This document shows, one piece after another, positions 32,488 to 42,648 of a DNA stretch of 64,000 nt. A program made the translations under genes and the position numbers. The DNA is taken from the NCBI RefSeq assembly GCF_005049285.1, contig NZ_SOSC01000007.1, positions 1 to 64,000 on the forward strand, written 5' to 3'. The notes under the pieces are model-generated. The model did no database searches and was not told where the DNA came from. It saw nothing but the letters and a program-made list of their open reading frames with translations. The DNA comes from Halorientalis salina. GTDB lineage: Archaea > Halobacteriota > Halobacteria > Halobacteriales > Haloarculaceae. Within the stretch, counting starts at the first letter, position 1. Each line of letters opens with the position of its first letter.

Positions 32488-35271
32488 CTACGCGTTCCGG
32501 ACCTGCCGGAGCACGTCCGGTGCGTCGTCGAGGGCGTCGTCGAGTTCCGCTTCGTTCGGGCCGCCGCCCTGTGCGAAGTCCGGCGGGCCGCCGCCGCCGC
32601 CGCCGACGCGACCGGCGAGTTCGCCGACCACGTCACCGGCGTCGACGCCCGCGTCGTCCGGGACGGCGACGACGAACTGCGCGCCGTCCCGGCCGCTCCC
32701 GATGACGGCGATCTTGCCCTCCTCGACGATGGCGTTGGCCGTCGCCCGGAGTTCGTCCATGTCCGCGTCGAGGCGCTGTACGACGGCGGGCGTCCCGCCG
32801 ACGTCGACCTCCTCGCCCGCGTCAGCGCCTGCTGCCCTGACTTCCGCGAGTTCCTCTTTCAACTCCTCAATGGTCTTGCCTCGTTCTTTCCACTCGGTGA
32901 AGAAGCGCTCGGCGGTTTCGGGCACGTCCTGGGGGCTCACGTCGAGGATTTCGGCGGCCTCGGAGAGGGCGTCCTCGGTCCGCTGGGTGGCCTCGATGGC
33001 GGCGTCGCCGGCCGCGAACGTGATGCGCTCGACGCCGTCCTGGATGCGCTCGGTGCCGAGAATCTTGATCGCGCCGACGTCGCCGGTCCGGGCGACGTGG
33101 GTGCCGCCGCAGGCCTGGACGTCCTCGTCGACGTGGATGAGCCGGATCTGTTCGCCCGGCGGGATGCCACCCTGGTAGAGGTCGAACCCGTGTTCGGCCT
33201 CGGCCTCGTTTCTGTGCGGCCACTCCTGGCTGACCGTGCTGTTGTCCATGACGATCTCGTTGGCCAGGTGTTCGATTTCCCTGACTTCCTCGCGGGAGAT
33301 GGGCTCGTAGTGGCGCACGTCCAGGCGAGCGCTGTCCGTGTGTTTCTGGGCGCCGGCCTGGCGGATGTGGTCGCCCAGCACCCGTCGGGCGGCGTAGCCG
33401 ACGATGTGCGTCGCGGTGTGGTGGCGCATCAACCGATGGCGGCGCGTCGCGTCGATCTGGCCGCGGACGAACTCGCCTTTCCCGGGGTCCTCGTCGGTCC
33501 GATGGCGGACCACGCCGTCGCTGATCTGGACGTCCCTGACCTCCGCGGTCACGTCGTCGGTCGAGAGCGTCCCGTGGTCGGCGGGCTGGCCACCGCCCTC
33601 CGGGTAGAACATCGTCTGGTCCAGGACGATGTCGTACTCGCCGTCCTCGCGCTCGAAGACGTCCAGGACGACCGCCTCGAAGTCCATTCGCGTCTGGTCC
33701 TCGTAGTAGAGCCGGTCGGTATCTGGCAGTTCCGCGATGCGGTCGGCGTAGGGGTCGTCCTCGTCGGCCTCGACGCCCTCGCCCCCGCCGTGGCGCTCGG
33801 CGACCAGCGAGTAGAAGTCGTCCGGCACCGCGACGTCGACGCCCTTCTCGGCGGCGATCTCCGCGACCATGTCCGGCTGGATTCCGTGTGAGTCGTACAG
33901 CTCGATGAGTTCCTTCGTGGGTATCGACTCGCCTTTCCCGGCGTACTCGTCGGCGAGCTGGCGGACTCGGCGGCCCCCGCGGTCGAGCGTCTCGCGGTAG
34001 CGTTCGACTTCCGTCCGGACGATGTCCCGGATCGTGTCGCGGTTCTCGTAGTCGAGTCGCTCGGCCTGCATGTCGACGAGTTCGTCCAGCGGCGCGTCGA
34101 CGCCGACGTTGTCACAGAGGCGCTTGGTCCGCCGGAGGACCATCCGGGCGAGATAGCCCGTGCCGACGTTCGAGGGGACGATGCCGTCCCCGAGCATGTA
34201 CGCGAGCGTCCGGCAGTGATCGGAGATGGCGTAGATGTCTTCGAGGGGTTCGACGAGATCGCGCAGTTCCGACGTGGAGACGCCGACCTGGTCGGCGATG
34301 TCGTCGCGGGCGGCCTCGACGTCGTCGACGTCGTCGATGTCCAGGTTGCCCGAGAGCCGTGCCGCGTCGTGGATGATCGATTCCTCCTCGTCGGTGTGGT
34401 CGATGCCGGCGTTGTCCTTCAGGAACGCGATCATGTCGGGGTAGACCGCCTCGTAGACGGTCGGGGTCCCCTGGCTCATCCAGGTCCACCGCTCTAACCC
34501 GTAGCCCGTGTCGACGATGTAGGTGTCCATCGGGCTGTAGCGGTTCCCGTCTTTCATCTCGTACTCGCCCTCGGGGTCCTGCTCCATGGACATGAAGACG
34601 AGCGTCGCGAGTTCCGCGCCCTTGTAGATGACCTCGATGGCGGGACCGGCGTTGCCGCCGCCGACCCACGGGTCCTCGATGTAGGTAATCTCGTCGAGGT
34701 CGGCACCCAGCGAGTCGAACAGTTCGTCGCAGAGTTCGACCGTCTCGTCTTTCCAGTAAACTTCGCCCTCGTAGGCGTACTGGTCGGGGTCCTCGATGTC
34801 CTCCCGGGCGTTGAAGGCGTGGTGGGCCATCATCTCGAAGGCCATGGTGTGGCGGCCGGTCTTCCCGACGTTGTCGATGTCCTGCATCCGGATGCAGGGC
34901 TGGGAGATGGTGAGGGGATTCGCGGGGGGTGGCGTCTCCCCCGACGTGACCAGCGGCTGGAAGTCGTAGATCGACGCCTGCGTCAGGAGGACGTCGTCGC
35001 GCCAGCGGTTGGCCGCGACCGGATAGGGATCGATGCGTTCGTGGTCGTGGTCCTCGAAAAAGGAGAGGAACGCCTCGCGCATCTCCGCCAGGCTGTGTTC
35101 CTCGTCGAACCCCGGGTCGTCGATGAAGCTGTACTCCGCACAGGGCGGTTCGCCGCAGGTCTGTCGGTCCCCGTCCCGCGTCCAGAAGTTGGCCCCACAC
35201 TCCGAGCATTCCAGTCGGTGGAAGCCCTCGTCCTCGAAGTACTGGAGCTGGTACTCCTCCTCTAGGCTCAT
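32488..35271 (-). CDS. alaS: Alanyl-tRNA synthetase
   Basis: The 927-aa protein has the class II catalytic domain (about 60-380), a tRNA-binding part, an editing domain (zinc site [11 protein letters not shown] and [10 protein letters not shown]) and a DHHA1 C-terminal domain with the Gly-rich tail. It attaches Ala to tRNA-Ala and clears mischarged Ser/Gly. The extended N-terminus with [14 protein letters not shown] and CGEPPCAEY is the archaeal-type zinc-containing extension. Confidence 0.97.
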   Translation of the reverse strand: MSLEEEYQLQYFEDEGFHRLECSECGANFWTRDGDRQTCGEPPCAEYSFIDDPGFDEEHSLAEMREAFLSFFEDHDHERIDPYPVAANRWRDDVLLTQASIYDFQPLVTSGETPPPANPLTISQPCIRMQDIDNVGKTGRHTMAFEMMAHHAFNAREDIEDPDQYAYEGEVYWKDETVELCDELFDSLGADLDEITYIEDPWVGGGNAGPAIEVIYKGAELATLVFMSMEQDPEGEYEMKDGNRYSPMDTYIVDTGYGLERWTWMSQGTPTVYEAVYPDMIAFLKDNAGIDHTDEEESIIHDAARLSGNLDIDDVDDVEAARDDIADQVGVSTSELRDLVEPLEDIYAISDHCRTLAYMLGDGIVPSNVGTGYLARMVLRRTKRLCDNVGVDAPLDELVDMQAERLDYENRDTIRDIVRTEVERYRETLDRGGRRVRQLADEYAGKGESIPTKELIELYDSHGIQPDMVAEIAAEKGVDVAVPDDFYSLVAERHGGGEGVEADEDDPYADRIAELPDTDRLYYEDQTRMDFEAVVLDVFEREDGEYDIVLDQTMFYPEGGGQPADHGTLSTDDVTAEVRDVQISDGVVRHRTDEDPGKGEFVRGQIDATRRHRLMRHHTATHIVGYAARRVLGDHIRQAGAQKHTDSARLDVRHYEPISREEVREIEHLANEIVMDNSTVSQEWPHRNEAEAEHGFDLYQGGIPPGEQIRLIHVDEDVQACGGTHVARTGDVGAIKILGTERIQDGVERITFAAGDAAIEATQRTEDALSEAAEILDVSPQDVPETAERFFTEWKERGKTIEELKEELAEVRAAGADAGEEVDVGGTPAVVQRLDADMDELRATANAIVEEGKIAVIGSGRDGAQFVVAVPDDAGVDAGDVVGELAGRVGGGGGGPPDFAQGGGPNEAELDDALDDAPDVLRQVRNA

Positions 35272-35372
35272 TCGTTGGTCTATTGTCGCCTATCGGAGCC
35301 TAAAACAGTTCCGAACAGGCGAGCGGTTCAGTCACCACCACCCGTTTTCACCCTGCACTGCGACATCCGACT

Positions 35373-35885
35373 ATGGCGAACAGTTCTCGGCTGTCACCCG
35401 TCTCGTTCCCGGACCGCCGTCCGAAACTCTCGCTCGCGCTGTCGGTGCTCGTCTGTGAACTCGTCGGTGCCTCGGGCGCGCTCGTCTCCGGGTCGGGCGT
35501 CAGCGTCTGGTATCCGTCCCTGGTCAAACCCGCGTTCAACCCGCCCGCCTGGGTGTTCGGGCCGGTCTGGACCGCGCTCTTTGCCCTGCTCGGGGTCGCC
35601 GCCTGGCTCGTCTGGCGTGCCGGCCTCGACCGGCGCGCCGTCCGCGTCGCCCTCGCCCTCTTTGCCGCCCAGTACGTCGTGCAGGTCGCCTGGTCGGGGG
35701 TCTTCTTCGGCCTGCGGAACCCGCTCGGCGGACTCGTGGTTATCGCCGTCCTCTGGGCCGGTATCGTCGCCACCGTCGTCGCCTTCGACCGCGTGGACCG
35801 CCGGGCGGCGCTGTTGCTCGTCCCCTACCTCGCGTGGGTCACGTTCGCCGCCGCGTTGAACTACGAACTCTGGCGGTTGAACTGA
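35373..35885 (+). CDS. tspO: TspO/MBR-family membrane protein
   Basis: The 170-aa protein has five membrane helices and the TspO signature (WYPSLVKPAFNPPAWVFGPV, then WTALFALLGVAAWLVW). TspO proteins bind tetrapyrroles and lipids and respond to stress or light in other organisms. The gene stands alone. Confidence 0.92.
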   Translation: MANSSRLSPVSFPDRRPKLSLALSVLVCELVGASGALVSGSGVSVWYPSLVKPAFNPPAWVFGPVWTALFALLGVAAWLVWRAGLDRRAVRVALALFAAQYVVQVAWSGVFFGLRNPLGGLVVIAVLWAGIVATVVAFDRVDRRAALLLVPYLAWVTFAAALNYELWRLN

Positions 35886-35951
35886 CCACCAGGTCGATTT
35901 GCCGCGACACGGGTGACTGACTGCCCTGAAAACCGGAAAAATCGGTCTCGC

Positions 35952-36116
35952 TCAACAGAGGTCCGGAACGACCGGTGCGTCGACCTCGTGGCGGTCGTCA
36001 CGGCTCCGCTCCGACGAGTCGGCTACCTGAATGGCCCCGCCGTCAGTGCGAAGCAGCTTACTGGACATGTCGGGCACCATCGGGTCGATTTCGCCGGATC
36101 GAGGTCGGTTCGTCAT
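35952..36116 (-). CDS. Candidate 54-aa protein, possibly missed gene
   Basis: The frame starts ATGACGAACCGACC at 36116 and codes for MTNRPRSGEIDPMVPDMSSK and a polar, acidic rest ending DAPVVPDLC. A TATA-like TTTATTATG lies about 30-38 nt upstream (near 36146-36154, minus strand). Codons are chromosome-like. No family is recognised. The rest of the 35886-36318 gap holds an AT-rich stretch (36140-36280) with a TTTATATT-like element near 36269 but no further gene. Confidence 0.5.
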   Translation of the reverse strand: MTNRPRSGEIDPMVPDMSSKLLRTDGGAIQVADSSERSRDDRHEVDAPVVPDLC

Positions 36117-36318
36117 TGGTCTTTCGTCCTCATTTCACCCGTCGACACGGAACATAATAAACCTTCATGATTTATAGTGATATGACGATCAGACAGCGGT
36201 TTGTGGATGTATATGGGTTTCGGGCCCTTCTAGTGGCCGTCTGGCAGCACAATTGCCGGATTATCGAATATAAAGCGGACAAACGTCCAGTTCACCTGGG
36301 GCGGCGTCTCTCGCGAAA

Positions 36319-37296
36319 TCAGTCGTCGAGTGCCAGCGAAGCAAGCAGCGCTTCCAGCTGGATGCGCTCGTTGGCTCCCTCGGTGATGCGGTAGTCGGCT
36401 TCGCCGATGCGGTCGAGGAGTTTCACGGCGGCCCGGTCGTCCAGGTCGAAGTCCCAGACCGAGCGGTGCATCTGGTCGATGACGTCGCCGCCGGCGATAC
36501 CCTCGTCGGTGAGCAACTCGTCCAGCGTCGCCTTCGCGGCGAGGAAATCACCGTCCAGGGCCTCGGTGACCATCCCGTTGATCTCCTCGGGCCGGGCCGT
36601 CGAGGTGATGGCGTACACGCCCTCCTCGTCGACGACGTCACCCGTGACGGCGGCGGCCTGCAGGCCGTTGATCGCTTTGCGCATGTCGCCGCTGGCGGCG
36701 TACACGAGCGCGTCGATGCCGTCGTCGGTCACTTCGATGTCCTCCTCGTCGGCGATGATGCGGATCTGTTCCTCGACGGCCTCGTCGCTGAGTGGGGAAA
36801 AGCGAAAGACCGCACACCGGGACTGGATGGGGTCGATGATCTGGCTGGAGTAGTTACACGAGAGGATGAAGCGGACGTTGTTCGAGAACTCCTCCATGGT
36901 GCGCCGGAGCGCAGACTGGGCGTCGCTCGTCAGACTGTCTGCCTCGTCGAGGAAGATGATGCGGTAGTTCGACCCGCCGAACGAGGAGCGCGCGAAGTTC
37001 TTGATGCGGTCCCGGACCACGTCGATCCCGCGCTGGTCCGAGGCGTTGAGTTCCAGGAAGTGTTCCTTCCAGTCCTCGCCGTACAGTTCCCGGGCGATGG
37101 CCTGGGCTGAAGTGGTCTTGCCGATACCTGCCTGGCCTGAAAACATCAAATGCGGCAAGTCGTTCCGGGCGACGTAGCTTTTGAGTCGCTCGACGATGGT
37201 CTCCTGTCCGACGACGTCGTCGAGCGTCTGCGGGCGGTACTTCTCGATCCAGATCTCGTCCCGCCCGGCCCGCGGCTGAGAGTCGGCCTCACTCAT
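36319..37296 (-). CDS. rfcS: Replication factor C small subunit
   Basis: The 325-aa AAA+ ATPase has Walker [10 protein letters not shown] (about 55-63), Walker [10 protein letters not shown] and the SRC-like motif QSRCAVFRF. It is the clamp-loader small subunit that opens PCNA on DNA. It is divergent from samp2, the same neighbourhood as in Haloferax, from memory. A TATA box lies at 37321-37326. Confidence 0.97.
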   Translation of the reverse strand: MSEADSQPRAGRDEIWIEKYRPQTLDDVVGQETIVERLKSYVARNDLPHLMFSGQAGIGKTTSAQAIARELYGEDWKEHFLELNASDQRGIDVVRDRIKNFARSSFGGSNYRIIFLDEADSLTSDAQSALRRTMEEFSNNVRFILSCNYSSQIIDPIQSRCAVFRFSPLSDEAVEEQIRIIADEEDIEVTDDGIDALVYAASGDMRKAINGLQAAAVTGDVVDEEGVYAITSTARPEEINGMVTEALDGDFLAAKATLDELLTDEGIAGGDVIDQMHRSVWDFDLDDRAAVKLLDRIGEADYRITEGANERIQLEALLASLALDD

Positions 37297-37320
37297 GTCC
37301 GGTGACAGGCGGGGCCGAGT

Positions 37321-37326
37321 CTTAAA
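37321..37326 (-). promoter_or_regulatory. TATA box of rfcS
   Basis: TTTAAG (minus strand) lies 25-30 nt before the rfcS ATG, fitting a leaderless transcript. Confidence 0.55.
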
Positions 37327-37417
37327 CGGACCGGGACCGACCCGGTGGCAACCGAATACCAGTCAGATACATATAGTGTGTCGATACGCTCAAGCCCGCG
37401 AGTCCCCACTTTCGGGT

Positions 37418-37627
37418 ATGGTGACGGTCGAAGTCGTCGGCGAGGGGTCTCACGAGGTCGACACCACGGCGCTCGACGTCTCGGAGCCCACGTACGCCGA
37501 CCTGCTGGCCGCCGTCGAGTACAGCCCCCACGAGGTGTCGGTGATGGTCGACGGGACCCCGGTGCCGGAGGACCAGCCCGTCGAGGCCGACCACGTCCGG
37601 GTGCTCCGACTCATCCAGGGCGGCTGA
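37418..37627 (+). CDS. samp2: Ubiquitin-like small archaeal modifier protein SAMP2
   Basis: The 69-aa beta-grasp protein ends in VLRLIQGG, with the di-Gly tail needed for adenylation and conjugation. The start MVTVEVVGEG and the SPHEVSVMVDGTPVPEDQPV segment match SAMP2 (compare Haloferax SAMP2). SAMP2 is attached to protein Lys residues and also supplies sulfur for tRNA thiolation. It is followed by an N-acetyltransferase-like gene at 37645. Confidence 0.93.
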   Translation: MVTVEVVGEGSHEVDTTALDVSEPTYADLLAAVEYSPHEVSVMVDGTPVPEDQPVEADHVRVLRLIQGG

Positions 37628-37644
37628 CCGTCCCGAGGTGTACG

Positions 37645-38046
37645 ATGCACGTTCAGGAAGCTACTCAGGAGGACCTGTCCGCCGTCATGACCGTCTTCGA
37701 CAGCGCGATGCTCGAAACCGACGTCGATACCGTCCGCGAGGCCATCGACCGCGGCGACGTGTTGCTCGCTGTCAGGGAGGACCGTATCCTCGGCGCGTGT
37801 CTCCTCCGCGGGGAGGAAATCGAGGCGATCGCCGTCCGGCAGAAGCGCCGCGACCAGGGCATCGCCACCGTGCTCGTCGAGGCCGCCGCCGACGACCGGG
37901 ACCGTCTCGTCGCCGAGTTCGACCGCCGGGTACGACCGTTCTGGAACTCGCTGGGCTTCGACATCGAACCGCTCGGCGGCGGCGACCGCTACCGAGCAGT
38001 CTTGAAGACCGACGAAGCCGAAGAAACCGACGCGGAGACCACTTAA
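37645..38046 (+). CDS. GNAT-family N-acetyltransferase
   Basis: The 133-aa protein has the GNAT core: a beta strand ending IEAIAVRQKRRDQGIATVLV with the acetyl-CoA-binding Q/RxxGxG/A pattern (about 66-74), followed by a helix and FWNSLGF. The acceptor is unknown. It lies 17 nt after samp2 and its last bases overlap the phosphohexomutase end by 4 nt. Confidence 0.9.
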   Translation: MHVQEATQEDLSAVMTVFDSAMLETDVDTVREAIDRGDVLLAVREDRILGACLLRGEEIEAIAVRQKRRDQGIATVLVEAAADDRDRLVAEFDRRVRPFWNSLGFDIEPLGGGDRYRAVLKTDEAEETDAETT

Positions 38047-39416
38047 ACGAGGGGTTCGACCAGTCCGCGACCCGCGGTCAGGAGGTCCGCGACCCGGTCG
38101 GCGCTGGTCGCTTCCGCGTACACGCGGAGTTTCGGCTCGGTCCCGCTCGGCCTGACGAGCAGCCAGGAGCCGTCGTCGAGGAAGATCTTGAACCCGTCGA
38201 CGTCGTTGACCCGCTCGACGGCCGTGCCGGCGATCTCCTCGGGGAGCGCGCCGTCCAGGTCCGTGATGACCGGCTCCTTTCGCTCGTCCGGGCAGTCGAC
38301 GCTGACGCGGTCCTGGTGGATCTCCCCGTGTTCGGCTTCCAGGGCGTCGACTCGCTCGTCCATGTGGCGGTCGACGGTGGCCGCGGCCGCCAGCAGCGCC
38401 ACGAGAACGCCGTCCTTGTTGCGGACGTGGCCGCGAACGCCGAACCCGCCGCTTTCCTCGCCGCCCATCAGGGCGCCGTTGTCCGCCATCGCCTCGGCGA
38501 CGTATTTGAAGCCGACCGGCGTCTCGAAGACCAACTCGTCGTGGCTCTCCGCGACCCGGTCGACGATGCTGCTCGTCGAGACCGTTCGGACTGCCGGCCC
38601 CTCGTGCCCGCCGAGGAGGAAGTCGTAGACGGCCGCGAAGAAGAGGCTGGGGTCCAGGAACCCGCGATCGGGCGTGACGACGCCGATGCGGTCGGCGTCC
38701 CCGTCGTTGGCGATGCCGAGGTCGGCCTCGCCGGCCTGGACGCGGTCGATCAGGTCGCCGAGTCGCTCGGCGCTCGGTTCCGGGGAGTCGCCGCCGAACT
38801 CGGGATCGGTGTCACAGCGAAGGCGCTCGACCTCTGCACCCGCGGCTTCGAGCAGTCGGTCGGTGACGCCCCGGCCGCTCCCGTGCATGGCGTCGTAGGC
38901 CACCGTCAACCCGTCCAGATCGGCGGCGACGAACGCCAGGGCGTGGTCGACGTACGGGCCGACGAGGTCCGCCTCGCGGACACTACCGAACTCGCTTTCG
39001 TCGATGGGGTCGGGTTCGGCCAGGTTCGCCTCGATGGCGTCCGTGACCGCCGCAGGAGCTGGCGACCCGTCTTCGGGGATGAACTTCACGCCGTTGTATT
39101 CGGGCGGGTTGTGCGAGGCGGTGATCTGCAGGGCACCGGCGAGGCCGCGGTCCCGGACCGTCCAGGCGACGACCGGTGTCGGGCAGTCCCGATCGGGAAG
39201 CAGGACGTCGAAGCCGTTGGCACAGAGCACGCGAGCCAGTTCCTCGGCGAAGCCACGGGAGTGTTCGCGGGCGTCGTACCCGACCGCGACGGTTCCCGTC
39301 CGGCCTTCCTCCCGGAGGTGCGTTGCGACGGCCTGCCCGACGATGCGGACGCGCCGGTCGGTGAAGGTCTCCAGCGTCGCCCGCCATCCGTCGGTCCCGA
39401 ACGCGATTTCGTCCAT
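38043..39416 (-). CDS. Phosphohexomutase (phosphomannomutase/phosphoglucomutase type)
   Basis: The 457-aa alpha-D-phosphohexomutase starts MDEIAFGTDGWRA. It has the phosphoserine loop ITASHNPPEYNG, the metal loop DGDADRIG and the C-terminal phosphate loop RPSGTEPKLRVY. It moves a phosphate between C1 and C6 of a hexose (glucose, mannose or glucosamine). The ATG at 39416 gives the family's usual start. A second, different mutase is at 45358. Confidence 0.92.
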   Translation of the reverse strand: MDEIAFGTDGWRATLETFTDRRVRIVGQAVATHLREEGRTGTVAVGYDAREHSRGFAEELARVLCANGFDVLLPDRDCPTPVVAWTVRDRGLAGALQITASHNPPEYNGVKFIPEDGSPAPAAVTDAIEANLAEPDPIDESEFGSVREADLVGPYVDHALAFVAADLDGLTVAYDAMHGSGRGVTDRLLEAAGAEVERLRCDTDPEFGGDSPEPSAERLGDLIDRVQAGEADLGIANDGDADRIGVVTPDRGFLDPSLFFAAVYDFLLGGHEGPAVRTVSTSSIVDRVAESHDELVFETPVGFKYVAEAMADNGALMGGEESGGFGVRGHVRNKDGVLVALLAAAATVDRHMDERVDALEAEHGEIHQDRVSVDCPDERKEPVITDLDGALPEEIAGTAVERVNDVDGFKIFLDDGSWLLVRPSGTEPKLRVYAEATSADRVADLLTAGRGLVEPLV

Positions 39417-39458
39417 ACGCCCTGTCCCCGGTCCCGCGTAAAAAAGGTCTCCCACTTT

Positions 39459-40616
39459 TCACTGGTACTGTTCGAAGACCTCCCAGAATCTGTCGTGGAA
39501 TCGCGGCGATTTCTTCAGCAGATATCGTTTGTACTCCTCACCATCTGCTGGGTCTGGGCCTCCCCTACGCCGGAACACGTCAATTGAGATCGGGTTTCCG
39601 GGATCTGGTAGACGGATTGAAACGGTTTCTGCAACAGAAATAGAGCGGTTCCCGTTTGCGCTTTGTTTCTGCGAAATGTCATCACTGGGGGCCAATTGTC
39701 GAGAGAGACATCCCCGGTACATCTCTTCGTAATCGAGTACGTGCTCTATGCACTCTTTGGAGGGTGTGAATGCTAATTCGAATTTCACGTGGTCGCTTAT
39801 CGGACCGAGGTCGTCCGAGTCGATACCGGCAAAAAAGTATTCGCGCATCTTGTTGAACTGCTGGATGATCTCGTTAGCTCCTGTCGCGTAGTGTATCGCG
39901 CCCGCCGACTTCATCTCCAACACATACGTCTCGTACGACTCTGGAAGGTCCTCGTCCAGATGGGCACCCTGTGCGAACAGATCGACAGACCCGTTGTTGC
40001 CGTAATGAGAATAATGCATTTCCGGTGTGAACGTCGCATTTGGCCGGTCGGAACTGGACTTGATCACTGCGTTTGTCAGGTCCGACTCCGGAACAGACTC
40101 CTCGAAGGAGACGGAAGTGTTGGTCGGAACTGTGTCGTAGAACGGCGTGTTGGACAGCTTGCTGGCCTTCGACGGCAACCTGCGCAGGTACTCGATCTTC
40201 TGTTCGTGTGGTATGTGTCGATGCGGGACCTGTTTCGTGTCAGCGATTCGGCTCGCAATGATCCGTATGGCTTCCATACGGCTATCGGGATTTAACGCTG
40301 CATCGTCTCTCCAGAGGTTGTAGATCTGTTCGCCTACCCCCGGTGTAGAGAGGGAGACACTGTTCGGGACTCCAGCTTCCAGTTCGTCGGCAAGATTCGT
40401 ACTCCTCGCGATAGCGTCGTAAAATGCGCCCTCTCTCCCGTATCGTGCCTTGCTGACGTCCATCTGGAACCGATGAATCGCGTAATGAAGGTCTAGCTCA
40501 ACGCCTTCCGGAAGGTTCCCTGCAAAATTGAGTAAGCGCCAACAGTACGTCTTGGGCATCTTAGCCACGTCTCCAGACTTCAGCTTCGAGATAGCGCGAT
40601 TGTTTCCCCTTATCAT
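39459..40616 (-). CDS. PD-(D/E)XK-like putative nuclease
   Basis: The 385-aa protein is unrecognised in its first half. In its second half D212 (GSVDLFAQG), E234 and K236 (VLEMKSAG) followed by QQFNKMREYF (about 252-261) fit a D-(E-x-K)-Q pattern of the PD-(D/E)XK nuclease fold. Base composition is AT-richer than the neighbours. It stands alone between core genes, suggesting an islet acquired by transfer. A role in defence or DNA repair is a guess. A second ATG at residue 20 is an alternative start. Confidence 0.45.
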   Translation of the reverse strand: MIRGNNRAISKLKSGDVAKMPKTYCWRLLNFAGNLPEGVELDLHYAIHRFQMDVSKARYGREGAFYDAIARSTNLADELEAGVPNSVSLSTPGVGEQIYNLWRDDAALNPDSRMEAIRIIASRIADTKQVPHRHIPHEQKIEYLRRLPSKASKLSNTPFYDTVPTNTSVSFEESVPESDLTNAVIKSSSDRPNATFTPEMHYSHYGNNGSVDLFAQGAHLDEDLPESYETYVLEMKSAGAIHYATGANEIIQQFNKMREYFFAGIDSDDLGPISDHVKFELAFTPSKECIEHVLDYEEMYRGCLSRQLAPSDDISQKQSANGNRSISVAETVSIRLPDPGNPISIDVFRRRGGPDPADGEEYKRYLLKKSPRFHDRFWEVFEQYQ

Positions 40617-40933
40617 CCGGAACTACCGCTTATCAGTAGGTTTCACTCTACGGTCCATGGCCCTTCGAGGTCCCGATCAGGTGAACGGTGGTGGGCGGAT
40701 GGCCAAATATTTTGCTACGTATATAATCATCATCGTGTTAATGACCGAATTGGACCGCAACACACCTCTGGACTGTTGGCGGTTCAAATCTGAAACTAGT
40801 ACGATGGAATATCAACCAAACGTCTTGAATTATCCTGTCGAGCCTTCACACCACCAGTGGTCGGAATCCAGACAGATTACTGACGAGACTGAACAGTACG
40901 CGCGGATGCTGATTCTTGGGTCGAACTGCGCGG
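40617..40933. other. AT-rich gap upstream of the putative nuclease
   Basis: The gap is AT-rich with TATA-like patches (GTATATAATCATC near 40718-40730). I see no gene. The plus-strand frame 40528-40989 overlaps the nuclease and lacks coding bias. Confidence 0.45.
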
Positions 40934-41191
40934 TTACTCTCGCCCGCTTTCGACCAACCGCTCTTTCTCGGCCCGAGATAACTGCTTGATCTCGTACTCG
41001 CGGCTCATCGCGGCCGATTTCGTCTCGAAGGACTCGACGTGGACACAGTCCACGGGCGTGCGACCGCGCGTGTACTTCGCGCCCTCGCCTGCGTCGTGTT
41101 CGCGGACGCGTCGCTCCACGTCGGTCGTGTAGCCCGTATAGAGCGTGTCGTCGGCACAGCGCAACACGTACACGTAGTGGTCGTCGGCCAC
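40934..41191 (-). CDS. GIY-YIG nuclease-domain protein
   Basis: The 85-aa product is a single GIY-YIG domain of the UPF0213 type: [20 protein letters not shown] gives the YV/Y...GY pair, [18 protein letters not shown] holds the Arg and Tyr, and [16 protein letters not shown] the Glu. Such proteins are small structure-specific or repair-linked nucleases. It follows the AT-rich gap on the minus strand. Confidence 0.9.
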   Translation of the reverse strand: MADDHYVYVLRCADDTLYTGYTTDVERRVREHDAGEGAKYTRGRTPVDCVHVESFETKSAAMSREYEIKQLSRAEKERLVESGRE

Positions 41192-41311
41192 GGCTGTCGG
41201 CAGGACGGACCGGACCGTCAGTGTTGCGACTGCGGTGTCTGGTACTGTCCGTTCCGCAGAAGTGGGCTTCGCGTGGTGGTTATCCCACGGTGCGGGTGGC
41301 CGCAGTGGCCG

Positions 41312-41461
41312 TCATGCCTGGGGTGCGCGTTCGCGGGCGACCTCGGCGATGCCAGCGTTCGCCGAGCAACTCGGGCAGGCGTGGACCTCTCCGAACTCGT
41401 CCGCGAAGACCCGAGCGAACTGCTCGGAAACGTGCGCGTTACAGTGGTTACACTTTGGCAT
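41312..41461 (-). CDS. Small zinc-ribbon protein (MPKC type)
   Basis: The 49-aa product has CNHC (C4/C7) and CPSC (C29/C32) with HVSEQFARVFADE between. It shares its plan and ARVF core with the 52-aa protein at 46718-46876. The ATG at 41461 is chosen because it gives the MPKC start common to this class. Role unknown. Confidence 0.75.
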   Translation of the reverse strand: MPKCNHCNAHVSEQFARVFADEFGEVHACPSCSANAGIAEVARERAPQA

Positions 41462-41596
41462 TGGTTTCTGCCGGCAGGGCTTTGCTACCGACACTACTGG
41501 GTAGGGGGTGGACGGATAAATAACTCGTACCGAACCTGTTGGGTACTCGGTGCCACTCGCCGCGGCCCGGTCGATTCCGCTCGTCTGAAACCTGTT

Positions 41597-42373
41597 TTAC
41601 GCCGTCTCGGCGGTCGTCGCGGCGTCGACGGCTCTGGCGATGAGCGCGGCCTGTGCACCGGCGGTGAAGCCCGCGTCGACGTTGACGACCGAGAGCGCGG
41701 TACAGGACTGGAGCATGCCCGAGAGCGCGGCCTCGCCGTCGCCGCCGTGGCCGTACCCCGTCGAGACCGGCAGGCCGATGACCGGCGTGTCGACGAGGCC
41801 GGCGACGACCGTCGGGAGCGCCCCCTCTCGGCCCGCCGCCACGATGAGGACGTCGTGATCGCGCAGTTCCTCGAGTCGGTCGAGCAACCTGGCGATGCCG
41901 GCGACGCCGACGTCGTCGACGCGCTCGACGGTCGCGCCCATCTCCCTCGCGATGATCGCGGCCTCGCCCGCCGGAACGGCGTCGGAGGTGCCGGCGGTGA
42001 CGACCCCGACCGTCGCGTCGAGGCTCGGTTCCTCGAACTCCGGGGTCTTCGCGACGAGCATCCGGGACCGCTCGTCGTAGTTGACGGTCACGTCGGCATA
42101 CGCGTCGTTCAGGTGCTGGCTGATGGCGCCGACCTGGTCGGCCGGCAGTCGCGTCGCGATGGCCCGTCCCGTCGTCTCGACGGCAGTCGTCGCGAGATCG
42201 GCGATCTCCGTCGGCGTCTTCCCGTCGGCGAGGATGGCCTCGGGCACGCCGGCCCTGGTTTCGCGGGCGGCGTCGAACCGTCCGCCCTCCGAGGAGGCGT
42301 ACCCGACCAGTTCCGCCTCGGCCTCGGCGGGCGTCGTCTCGCCGGCTGCGACCGCTTCGAGCAGTTCGCGCAT
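41597..42373 (-). CDS. larB: Nickel-pincer cofactor biosynthesis protein LarB
   Basis: The 258-aa protein ends in a PurE-like carboxylase domain (VGVVTAGTSDAVPAGEAAII, VAAGREGALPTVVAGL and VSTGYGHGGDGEAAL). LarB carboxylates and hydrolyses nicotinic acid adenine dinucleotide in making the nickel-pincer nucleotide cofactor of lactate racemase. LarE is in the same window at 57772. The ATG at 42373 is chosen because residues before it have no family match. Confidence 0.9.
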   Translation of the reverse strand: MRELLEAVAAGETTPAEAEAELVGYASSEGGRFDAARETRAGVPEAILADGKTPTEIADLATTAVETTGRAIATRLPADQVGAISQHLNDAYADVTVNYDERSRMLVAKTPEFEEPSLDATVGVVTAGTSDAVPAGEAAIIAREMGATVERVDDVGVAGIARLLDRLEELRDHDVLIVAAGREGALPTVVAGLVDTPVIGLPVSTGYGHGGDGEAALSGMLQSCTALSVVNVDAGFTAGAQAALIARAVDAATTAETA

Positions 42374-42613
42374 ACCGTCCGTCGACGCTCGACGCACTCC
42401 TATGCATCGCTTCTCCGATGGATCCGCGGCTGTGCGCGGTCCGCGGGCGAACCGCGCGCGAGTCGCGACCGCCCCCGACGAGCGCCCCCGAACCGTCCGA
42501 AAACGGATGATTTCCCGGCTCGCTTAAATACACACCCTCCGCTTTAAGTATTGAATAGCCGGTACAACCGCTCAAACCCCCGTGAATACCGGCGAGAAAC
42601 CGCACAATCAGGA

Positions 42614-42625
42614 AAGTATATAAAT
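42614..42625 (+). promoter_or_regulatory. TATA box of the histone-fold gene
   Basis: AAGTATATAAAT ends 24 nt before the ATG at 42649, as expected for a strong haloarchaeal promoter. Upstream AT-rich boxes near 42525-42555 (TTAAATAC, TTTAAGTATT) could belong to either divergent gene. Confidence 0.6.
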
Positions 42626-42648
42626 CCCCCTCTGGAATGGCCGGGTGT

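Noticed and set aside
40528-40989. 153-aa plus-strand frame in the AT-rich gap
   Set aside because: It overlaps the nuclease and GIY-YIG genes and lacks halophile composition.
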